Shown here in pieces: positions 7,647 through 12,492 of a stretch of 16,314 nucleotides of DNA (within the stretch, counting starts at the first letter, position 1; each line of letters opens with the position of its first letter). Source of the DNA: an uncultured Atopobiaceae bacterium (GTDB lineage Bacteria; Actinomycetota; Coriobacteriia; Coriobacteriales; Atopobiaceae); NCBI GenBank assembly GCA_905233865.1, contig CAJOGH010000009.1:1-16314 (forward strand), written 5' to 3'. A model generated the notes under the pieces. That model had not been told where the DNA came from, did not search any database, and saw only the letters and a program-made list of their open reading frames with translations. Position numbers and translations under genes: made by a program.

Positions 7647-8351
7647 ATGGACGCACAGGAGATTATCAACTTCATCGCCACTGCCCCCAAGAAGACGCCG
7701 GTCAAGGCCTATGTGCGTGAGCGGGTGGGGGCATCCGTGAGCTATCCGGACGACGCCCACGTGTTTGGTGACGGCGCGTCCAAGGTCGTCTTTGCCGACT
7801 GGGCGGAGCTCGCGCCCGTGGTCGAGGCCGCCGGCGATGACATCCAGGACATCGTCATTGAGAACGACCGTCGCAACTCGGGCGTGCCCCTGCTGGACCT
7901 GCGTGGCATCAACGCGCGCATCGAGCCCGGCGCTATCATCCGCGACCGCGTCGAGATTGGCGACAACGCCGTCATTATGATGGGCGCGGTCATCAACATC
8001 GGCGCCGTCATCGGCGAGGCGACCATGATTGACATGGGCGCCGTCCTGGGCGGACGTGCCATTGTGGGCAAGCGCTGCCACGTGGGTGCGGGCACGGTGC
8101 TCGCCGGCGTGGTCGAGCCTGCGAGCGCGACACCCGTTGTCATTGAGGACGACGTCATGATTGGCGCCAACTGCGTGGTGCTCGAGGGCTGTCGCGTTGG
8201 CGAGGGCGCGGTTCTTGCCGCAGGTGCCGTCGTCGTCGAGGACGTCCCGGCTGGTGCCGTGGTCGCTGGTTGCCCCGCGCGCGTCATCAAGCAGAAGGAC
8301 GCCAAGACGGAGTCAAAGACGGCGTTGGTGGATGCGTTGCGCACGCTGTAG
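7647..8351 (+). CDS. dapH: Tetrahydrodipicolinate N-acetyltransferase
   Basis: 234 residues. An N-terminal DapH-type domain (about 1-85: MDAQEIINFIATAPKKTPVKAY) precedes a left-handed beta-helix of hexapeptide repeats (about 88-215: IEPGAIIRDRVEIGDNAVIMMGAVINIGAVIGEATMIDMG in outline), ending in AGCPARVIK. It transfers acetyl from acetyl-CoA to tetrahydrodipicolinate, opening the acetylase branch of DAP synthesis. The product is the keto acid that the PatA-like aminotransferase and DapL-like deacetylase would process, which ties both minus-strand genes to this operon. The DapH-type N-terminal domain and small size set it apart from succinyl-type DapD. AGGAGG at 7637-7642 overlaps the dapB stop, so translation is probably coupled. 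Confidence 0.94.
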   Translation: MDAQEIINFIATAPKKTPVKAYVRERVGASVSYPDDAHVFGDGASKVVFADWAELAPVVEAAGDDIQDIVIENDRRNSGVPLLDLRGINARIEPGAIIRDRVEIGDNAVIMMGAVINIGAVIGEATMIDMGAVLGGRAIVGKRCHVGAGTVLAGVVEPASATPVVIEDDVMIGANCVVLEGCRVGEGAVLAAGAVVVEDVPAGAVVAGCPARVIKQKDAKTESKTALVDALRTL

Positions 8352-8390
8352 GTGCCCTCACACGCGAATTTCTTGTGGGCAAATAGCGAG

Positions 8391-8421
8391 TTGCCACGCG
8401 TCAGGCAAAGTGCGCTATACT
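8391..8421 (+). promoter_or_regulatory. Promoter of the tRNA-Ser pair
   Basis: TTGCCA (8391-8396) and TATACT (8416-8421) are separated by 19 bp, slightly long for a sigma-70-type promoter. The -10 ends 15 bp before the first tRNA. Confidence 0.55.
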
Positions 8422-8436
8422 CACGTAGCACTCAAC

Positions 8437-8527
8437 GGAGAGTTGTCCGAGTGGCCGAAGGAGCACGATTGGAAATCGTGTAGGCGCTAACCGCGTCTCC
8501 AGGGTTCAAATCCCTGACTCTCCGCCA
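8437..8527 (+). tRNA. tRNA-Ser (anticodon GGA)
   Basis: 91 nt including encoded CCA. Acceptor GGAGAGT (8437-8443) pairs with ACTCTCC (8517-8523); G discriminator at 8524, typical of serine tRNAs. The anticodon loop TTGGAAA is closed by CACGA/TCGTG, with GGA at 8471-8473 (reads UCC/UCU). A long variable arm precedes the T arm CAGGG-TTCAAAT-CCCTG, as expected for class II tRNA-Ser. Confidence 0.97.
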
Positions 8528-8536
8528 GCTCATTCC

Positions 8537-8556
8537 GTGGCGCCTTCGGGCGCCAT
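8537..8556 (+). other. TTCG-capped hairpin between the two tRNA genes
   Basis: TGGCGCC (8538-8544), loop TTCG, GGCGCCA (8549-8555): a 7-bp stem extended by one G-T pair, with a very stable tetraloop. Only ATTTCACC follows, so it is a poor terminator; more likely a processing or stability element in a shared tRNA precursor. Confidence 0.5.
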
Positions 8557-8566
8557 TTCACCTTAT

Positions 8567-8656
8567 GGAGGGGTGGCAGAGCGGTTGAATGCGGCGGTCT
8601 CGAAAACCGTTTAGCCCTTCGGGGCTACGAGGGTTCGAATCCCTCCTCCTCCGCCA
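8567..8656 (+). tRNA. tRNA-Ser (anticodon CGA)
   Basis: 90 nt including encoded CCA. Acceptor GGAGGGG (8567-8573) pairs with CTCCTCC (8646-8652) with one G-U; G discriminator at 8653. The anticodon loop CTCGAAA has CGA at 8601-8603 (reads UCG). Long variable arm AGCCCTTCGGGGCT, then T arm GAGGG-TTCGAAT-CCCTC. It lies 39 bp after the GGA tRNA, probably in the same transcript. Confidence 0.97.
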
Positions 8657-8664
8657 GAAGTTAG

Positions 8665-8691
8665 GGGCCCCAGCAATGGGGCCCTTTTCTT
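8665..8691 (+). terminator. Intrinsic terminator after the tRNA-Ser pair
   Basis: GGGCCCC (8665-8671), loop AGCAAT, GGGGCCC (8678-8684), then TTTTCTT. The 7-bp all-GC stem plus T-rich tail makes this a convincing terminator. Confidence 0.85.
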
Positions 8692-8788
8692 GTGCGAAGC
8701 CGAGGGATTCGAACCGTGAGGTTTTGAGTTGCAAATACGTGCTCTTGTCGCCCTGGGCATGTTGCGTGGCCCAAATATCAACTATTGT

Positions 8789-8819
8789 ATGAGACAAATA
8801 CTCTGTCCATTTGTCTCAT
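8789..8819. promoter_or_regulatory. Perfect 11-bp-arm dyad, operator-like, upstream of the DUF4013-like gene
   Basis: ATGAGACAAAT (8789-8799) and ATTTGTCTCAT (8809-8819) are exact inverted copies around a 9-nt spacer. The dyad ends 11 bp before a TATACT -10 box, so a protein bound to it would cover the -35 region. No T-run follows, which argues against a terminator. Symmetric arms of this kind suit a dimeric repressor or activator, but the regulator cannot be named. Confidence 0.55.
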
Positions 8820-8830
8820 GGGTGCTCGGG

Positions 8831-8836
8831 TATACT
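8831..8836 (+). promoter_or_regulatory. -10 element of the DUF4013-like gene
   Basis: TATACT 33 bp before the ATG at 8870. The only -35-like hexamer, TTGTCT at 8811-8816, lies inside the right arm of the dyad but only 14 bp away, so the promoter may depend on an activator. Confidence 0.5.
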
Positions 8837-8869
8837 CACGTGTGTCTGTTACAGATCTTTGGAGGATGA

Positions 8870-9982
8870 ATGTCTGAGGTCGAATACCTAACCTTTGAGA
8901 GCAGCCAGTACTTCTCGCGCTCGTGGAAGATGCTCACGCACGACAAGGGTTGGATCAAGCCGGTGCTGCTTCTGACCGTCGGCGCACTCGTGCCCGTCGT
9001 GGGCCCGCTGTGTGTCCTTGGCTATGCCATGGAGTGGGCACGCCTGACCGCGTGGGGCGTTCGCACTGCCCCCAAGCAGTCCAACGTCGACTTGGGCGGG
9101 TGCCTTTCCGCGGGCTGGCGTGCCTTCGTCGTCATGCTGGTGTGGGGCATCATATACGGCGTTGCCTGCTTCGTGGTCTCGCTGATCCTGGGGTTCATTC
9201 CCGGCATCAACGTGCTGTGGGCCATCGCTCAACAGGTTGGTTCCATCTTCCTGGGTGTCATCGTCACCGTTGCGGCCCTTCGCGCGACCATCTATCAGCG
9301 CATCGGTGCCGGCCTCGAGTTCGGCGAGGTCTTCAAGATGCTCAAGCGTGACTTTGGCGGCATCGGGCGCATCACGGGTCTCAACTGCGTGTGCGGCCTC
9401 GTTCTTGGAACCATCGCCGTTGTCGTGTTCAGCATCGTGTTTGCCGTCGTTCTGGGCGGCTCCATGGGCTCTATCATCCAGCTCGCCAACCTGAGCAGGT
9501 CGGGGTATGTGAGCAACAGCAATCCCCAGCTGTATCTTCCGCTCATCTCCCAGCTCATCACCAACGGCATCCCTGCCGCGATCCTCTGCGGCCTCGTGGT
9601 GAGCTTCTTTGCCAACATCATCAATCTCGTCGTGACCAACGCCTGTGGTCTGTGGATGCTCCAGTTTGACGTTGCCTCTTGGGGTAGCGAGTCTGCGAGC
9701 GATCAGGGAACCGCTGCCGCGGCCGCCACGCCCGCGCCCGTCGCTGACGTTCCCGCGCAGGACGAGGTCGTGGTGGAGACCATCATTCCCGTGGCTCCCG
9801 CAGCGCCCGCACCCGAGGCCGACAAGAGCGAGGAGCCTGCCGAGGCCCCTGCAGTGCAGGAGCCCTCGTCTCAGTCAGAGACCGGCGATCAGCCCGTTGG
9901 CGACGAGGCGAAGCCTGCGGACGATGCGAAGCCTGCCGATGATCCGAAGCCCTCTGACAACGGTGAGAGCGCGAGCGAGTAA
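8870..9982 (+). CDS. DUF4013-like polytopic membrane protein with Ala/Pro/Glu-rich tail
   Basis: 370 residues, function unknown. The N-terminal 265 residues resemble DUF4013 membrane proteins: a short start with aromatic/Trp motif (SRSWKMLTHDKGW), then about five hydrophobic segments near 31-54, 84-111, 115-138, 168-197 and 233-262, with short charged loops such as RIGAGLEFGEVFKMLKRDFGGIG. The last ~100 residues are a low-complexity Ala/Pro/Glu/Asp tail, ending in repeated KPADD units, probably disordered; which side of the membrane it lies on cannot be told. No enzymatic motif or signal-peptidase site is seen. GGAGG lies 4 bp before the ATG at 8870; another ATG at 8866 is in a different frame. 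Transcribed alone: its own -10 and dyad upstream, a strong hairpin downstream. I assign the family from hydrophobicity and recalled motifs, not from a search. Confidence 0.75.
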   Translation: MSEVEYLTFESSQYFSRSWKMLTHDKGWIKPVLLLTVGALVPVVGPLCVLGYAMEWARLTAWGVRTAPKQSNVDLGGCLSAGWRAFVVMLVWGIIYGVACFVVSLILGFIPGINVLWAIAQQVGSIFLGVIVTVAALRATIYQRIGAGLEFGEVFKMLKRDFGGIGRITGLNCVCGLVLGTIAVVVFSIVFAVVLGGSMGSIIQLANLSRSGYVSNSNPQLYLPLISQLITNGIPAAILCGLVVSFFANIINLVVTNACGLWMLQFDVASWGSESASDQGTAAAAATPAPVADVPAQDEVVVETIIPVAPAAPAPEADKSEEPAEAPAVQEPSSQSETGDQPVGDEAKPADDAKPADDPKPSDNGESASE

Positions 9983-10006
9983 CGCTTAGCACAGATGCGC
10001 CATCTC

Positions 10007-10038
10007 GGGGTGCGAGCTACATGGCTCGCACCCCTATT
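10007..10038 (+). terminator. Terminator after the DUF4013-like gene
   Basis: GGGGTGCGAGC (10007-10017), loop TACATG, GCTCGCACCCC (10024-10034): a perfect 11-bp stem followed by TATTTA. Strong stem, modest T-tail. Confidence 0.8.
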
Positions 10039-10068
10039 TACGTGGGCGGGCACAAAAGGTGACATTTC

Positions 10069-10110
10069 TTGCCAGTTGTACGTGGCAAAAATGAAGGGTT
10101 TCTGCCACGT
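10069..10110. promoter_or_regulatory. Overlapping inverted TGCCA half-sites
   Basis: TTGCCA (10069-10074) and TGGCAA (10083-10088) form one dyad with an 8-bp spacer; ACGTGGCA (10080-10087) and TGCCACGT (10103-10110) form a second, 8-bp-arm dyad with a 15-bp spacer. The middle half-site is shared, so the two pairings exclude each other. Could be an operator array or alternative RNA hairpins; no partner protein can be named. Confidence 0.4.
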
Positions 10111-10124
10111 TCTGTATGCGCGGA

Positions 10125-10140
10125 TGGACATTAGTGTCCA
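10125..10140. promoter_or_regulatory. Palindrome TGGACA-N4-TGTCCA
   Basis: Perfect 6-bp arms at 10125-10130 and 10135-10140, with spacer TTAG. Size and symmetry fit a dimeric regulator site upstream of the rpsF promoter; no T-run follows it. Confidence 0.4.
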
Positions 10141-10217
10141 CCCCCCTTGGTAGATTATTGACTAGGAAACGCGCATGGAAGGTCGGTGGCGGGCTCCGTG
10201 GGAGATGTGGTCGTTCG

Positions 10218-10244
10218 TTGGTGGCACGCTCCGTATGGTAGTAT
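10218..10244 (+). promoter_or_regulatory. Probable promoter of the rpsF operon
   Basis: TTGGTG (10218-10223) and TAGTAT (10239-10244) with a 15-bp spacer, short of ideal. A start near 10251 would give a ~65-nt leader that begins exactly where the folded rpsF leader begins. Confidence 0.4.
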
Positions 10245-10256
10245 CTTCAGCTGATC

Positions 10257-10308
10257 TTTCCTGCCTCGGTCGCAACCTTCACGCCCGAGGCCGCTAGCCC
10301 AGAGGAGG
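10257..10308 (+). promoter_or_regulatory. Candidate S6:S18 autoregulatory leader of rpsF
   Basis: GCCTCGG (10263-10269) pairs perfectly with CCGAGGC (10285-10291). Below this hairpin TTTCCT (10257-10262) can pair with the AGGAGG ribosome site (10303-10308), leaving an asymmetric internal loop on the 3' side that begins with CCG at 10291-10293. Known rpsF leaders carry a hairpin, an asymmetric loop and a CCG element bound by the S6:S18 complex; the resemblance is structural and was judged by eye. Confidence 0.45.
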
Positions 10309-10315
10309 TGACAAC

Positions 10316-10606
10316 ATGAAGGCTTATGAACTGCTGTACTTTGTTGACCCTACGGCCACTGACGAGGTCCGCGCCGGCGTTATGAAGCGCATCGAGGGTG
10401 CCCTCGCCGAGAACGGCAAGGTCGACAACGTCGACAACTGGGGCAAGCGCAAGCTCGCCTACGAGGTCGACAAGCTCACCGAGGGCGACTACACCCTCAT
10501 CGACTTCCATGCAGATCCCGCGCAGATCGCCGAGCTCGACCGCGTCCTCCGCATTATGGACGCCGTCAAGCGTCACATGATCGTGCGTCGCACGGATCGT
10601 GACTAG
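10316..10606 (+). CDS. rpsF: 30S ribosomal protein S6
   Basis: 96 residues, full length for S6. It opens with MKAYELLYFVDP, contains NWGKRKLAYEVDKLTEGDYTLIDF (the usual WGKR-LAY block, 42-65) and ends RHMIVRRTDRD. S6 binds S18 on the platform of the 30S subunit, and rpsR lies two genes downstream. The ATG follows AGAGGAGGTG. First gene of rpsF-ssb-rpsR-rplI; 46 bp to ssb, with a small hairpin in the gap. Possibly repressed by S6:S18 through the leader hairpin that covers its ribosome site. Confidence 0.98.
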   Translation: MKAYELLYFVDPTATDEVRAGVMKRIEGALAENGKVDNVDNWGKRKLAYEVDKLTEGDYTLIDFHADPAQIAELDRVLRIMDAVKRHMIVRRTDRD

Positions 10607-10616
10607 TTTGGAAGTT

Positions 10617-10629
10617 GGCGCCTAGCGCC
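10617..10629 (+). other. Intercistronic hairpin, rpsF-ssb
   Basis: GGCGC (10617-10621), loop CTA, GCGCC (10625-10629); no T-tail. It ends about 7 bp before the ssb ribosome site. Confidence 0.45.
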
Positions 10630-10652
10630 TGGAATGAGAGGTAGTGGTACGT

Positions 10653-11183
10653 ATGAGCATCAACCGAGTTTGCATTAGTGGCAACCTGACTCGCGACCCT
10701 GAGATGAGGGCCAGCCAGTCGGGCACCCAGATTCTCCGCTTTGGCGTTGCCGTCAACGAGCGACGCAGGGGCCAGAACGGTAACTGGGAGGATAAGGCCA
10801 ACTTCGTGGACTGCGTCGTGTTTGGCAACCGTGCCGACGCGTTGAGCCGCTATCTCTCCAAGGGGACGAAGGTCGTCATTGAAGGTAGGCTGAGCTATAG
10901 CTCGTGGGAGAGCAACGGCCAGCGCAGGTCCAAGCTCGAGGTCATTGTTGATGACCTGGACTTCATGTCCTCGCGCAACGGCGGCGGCAACAACGGCAAC
11001 AACGGCGGCTATCAGCAGCAGTCCGACGTTCCGTATTCCGCTCCCCAGCCGGCCGCTCCCGCGCCCGCTCCGCAGGCTTCCGTGCCTCCGGCGCCGGCTG
11101 CCCCCGCACCTGCTCCTGCCCCCGCGCCTGCCCCTGCAGCGCAGCCGCAGGACTCGGTGGTTGACACCGACATCCCGTTCTAA
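10653..11183 (+). CDS. ssb: Single-stranded DNA-binding protein
   Basis: 176 residues. An N-terminal OB fold (about 1-108) starts SINRVCISGNLTRDPEMR and contains the ANFVDCVVFGNRAD and SKGTKVVIEGRLSY strands. A Gly/Asn/Gln linker follows (GGGNNGNNGGYQQQ), then a Pro/Ala-rich linker with alternating AP units, and the acidic tip DTDIPF, which recruits replication and repair partners. SSB coats single-stranded DNA as a tetramer. I chose the ATG at 10653: the upstream in-frame GTG at 10644 sits only 2 bp after the AGAGG site, the ATG 11 bp. Stands between rpsF and rpsR as in many bacteria, which links SSB supply to ribosomal-protein expression. Confidence 0.97.
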   Translation: MSINRVCISGNLTRDPEMRASQSGTQILRFGVAVNERRRGQNGNWEDKANFVDCVVFGNRADALSRYLSKGTKVVIEGRLSYSSWESNGQRRSKLEVIVDDLDFMSSRNGGGNNGNNGGYQQQSDVPYSAPQPAAPAPAPQASVPPAPAAPAPAPAPAPAPAAQPQDSVVDTDIPF

Positions 11184-11193
11184 TTGGAAGTAA

Positions 11194-11207
11194 GGGGCGT
11201 TTGCCCC
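11194..11207 (+). other. Intercistronic hairpin, ssb-rpsR
   Basis: GGGGC (11194-11198), loop GTTT, GCCCC (11203-11207), followed by GTAAGAAAGG rather than a T-run. It lies directly before the rpsR ribosome site. Confidence 0.45.
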
Positions 11208-11224
11208 GTAAGAAAGGTTCAGAC

Positions 11225-11488
11225 ATGGCTCAAGACTATCAGCGTCAGCCGCGTCGCAAGTTCTGCCAGTTCTGCAAGGAGAACACTGAGTACATTGACT
11301 ACAAGGACACTCAGCTCCTTCGCAAGTACATGACCGATCGTGGCAAGATCAAGCCCCGTCGCGTCACTGGCGCCTGCACGCAGCATCAGCATGACATTGC
11401 CAACGCCATCAAGCGCGCTCGCGAGATGGCGCTCATGCCTTACACGGTGCCCGTGGTCTCCAACCGCGGCCGCCGCGAGCGCAACTAG
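11225..11488 (+). CDS. rpsR: 30S ribosomal protein S18
   Basis: 87 residues, usual for S18. Core IDYKDTQLLRKYMTDRGKIKPRRVTGACTQHQ (24-55 in outline) matches the family. The N-terminus has RRKFCQFCKE with a Cys14-Cys17 pair, the metal-binding-type ('C+') S18 form. The ATG at 11225 follows AGAAAGG; the in-frame TTG at 11201 lies inside the hairpin and is rejected. S18 pairs with S6 on the 30S platform. 41 bp after ssb and 43 bp before rplI. Confidence 0.97.
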   Translation: MAQDYQRQPRRKFCQFCKENTEYIDYKDTQLLRKYMTDRGKIKPRRVTGACTQHQHDIANAIKRAREMALMPYTVPVVSNRGRRERN

Positions 11489-11495
11489 CTAGCAC

Positions 11496-11514
11496 GTTGG
11501 CGCAACGCGCCAAC
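11496..11514 (+). other. Intercistronic hairpin, rpsR-rplI
   Basis: GTTGGCGC (11496-11503), loop AAC, GCGCCAAC (11507-11514): a perfect 8-bp stem ending just before the AAAGGAG ribosome site of rplI. No T-tail, so not a standard terminator. Confidence 0.5.
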
Positions 11515-11531
11515 CAACCAAAGGAGTGTCC

Positions 11532-12077
11532 ATGAAAGTCATCCTCACGGGTGAGCTCAGGGGCAAGGGCGGCGAGGGCGACATCGTCGACGTCGCCCAG
11601 GGTTACGCGGAGAACTTCCTGTTCCCCAAGCGCATGGCCCTGCCTGCCACCCCTGGCAACATCAAGCAGCTTGAGGAGCGTCGCCACAACATCGCCAAGC
11701 GCGAGGAGAAGCGCATTGCCGATGCCGAGGCGATCAAGGCCTCTCTCGACGGCAAGTCCGTCACCGTCGAGGTCCGCGTTGGCGAGGAGGGCCAGCTCTT
11801 TGGCTCTGTCACCAGCGCCATGATTGCCGACGCCGTCTCCGAGCAGCTCGAGGTCGAGATCGACCGCAAGCGCATCGAGCGCAGCGCCGCCATCAAGACT
11901 GCCGGTACCCACGCCGTCGTCATCAACCTCTACCGCGACATCGAGGCCACCATCAACGTTCTCGTTGGTGCTGACATCGCCGCTGCCGAGGCTGAGGCCG
12001 AGGTCGAGGAGGTTGCCGAGGACGCGGTCGAGACCACCGAGGTCGAGGCTGAGGCCGAGGCTACCGACGCGGAGTAG
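11532..12077 (+). CDS. rplI: 50S ribosomal protein L9 with acidic C-terminal extension
   Basis: 181 residues against a usual ~149. The N-terminal 23S-rRNA-binding domain (MKVILTGELRGKGGEGDIVDVAQGYAENFLFPKRMA, in outline 1-36) is followed by the long connecting helix (NIKQLEERRHNIAKREEKRIADAEAIKA) and the C-terminal domain with LFGSVTSAMIADAV and ending INVLVGAD. The extra ~30 residues are almost only Ala/Glu/Val/Asp/Thr, highly acidic and probably disordered. The ATG at 11532 sits 5 bp after AAAGGAG; the GTG at 11526 overlaps that site. Last gene before the operon terminator. Confidence 0.97.
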   Translation: MKVILTGELRGKGGEGDIVDVAQGYAENFLFPKRMALPATPGNIKQLEERRHNIAKREEKRIADAEAIKASLDGKSVTVEVRVGEEGQLFGSVTSAMIADAVSEQLEVEIDRKRIERSAAIKTAGTHAVVINLYRDIEATINVLVGADIAAAEAEAEVEEVAEDAVETTEVEAEAEATDAE

Positions 12078-12492
12078 CGCACATTTCAACAAGCACGCAG
12101 GCATTTGTTCACCGTTCGTGATGCACGTGAATGACCTGCAGGTTTAAAAAGGCCCCGTTTTCCCACCTGCGAAAACGGGGCCTTTCTTTGTCGTTGATAC
12201 ACGAATTCAGCGTTTACCTGCGCAAACAGCACCGTCAATGCATCCTGAAACGAATAAGTGCAGGTGGTGGCCGCGCACGATGCTCGCGCTGAAAACAAGT
12301 CCAAAAATGTAGAAAACTTGCGCGCCAAAATTTTTGGAAATTGTTGAAAACGTTGAAAGTTGACGAACTTGCCGCTCGCGGCGTCTTGCTGTCAACAATC
12401 GCCTGTACAAAGCCTCTACGCCCAAAAAATGCCGCCACCTGTCCGTGACATTTGCGCTACGATGCGCTAGCACGAGCACTGGGAGGAGAGCA
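12078..12492. other. 415-bp gap between rplI and dnaB
   Basis: No credible gene on either strand. It contains the rplI terminator (12148-12189), then an AT-rich stretch at about 12289-12364 that stands out from the GC-rich surroundings, with CCAAAA-T-TTTTGG at 12325-12337 and three GTTGA copies at 12343, 12352 and 12359, plus an inverted GTCAAC at 12391. A weak TACGAT -10 candidate lies at 12458-12463, before the dnaB ribosome site. No DnaA-box consensus was seen. Confidence 0.7.
12148..12189 (+). terminator. Terminator of the rpsF-ssb-rpsR-rplI operon
   Basis: AAAGGCCCCGTTTTC (12148-12162) pairs perfectly over 15 bp with GAAAACGGGGCCTTT (12171-12185), loop of 8 nt, tail TTTCTTT. A-runs on the 5' side mean it could also work on the minus strand, though no minus-strand gene lies nearby. 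Confidence 0.93.

Larger units (their letters stand above)
9983..10315. other. 333-bp gap between the DUF4013-like gene and rpsF
   Basis: No credible coding sequence. It holds, in order, a terminator (10007-10038), a cluster of TGCCA/TGGCA half-sites and dyads (10069-10140), a probable rpsF promoter (10218-10244), and the folded rpsF leader (10257-10308). Confidence 0.8.

Noticed and set aside
8353..8382. Possible terminator after dapH (TGCCC...GGGCA)
   Set aside because: The stem is interrupted and is followed by AAATAGC, not a T-run.
8558..8797. Small open frames across the second tRNA-Ser on both strands
   Set aside because: They read the tRNA and its terminator; no protein family is recognisable.
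12289..12400. Replication origin in the AT-rich stretch before dnaB
   Set aside because: No DnaA-box-like sequences and no dnaA/dnaN neighbours; rplI-dnaB neighbourhoods are usually not origins.
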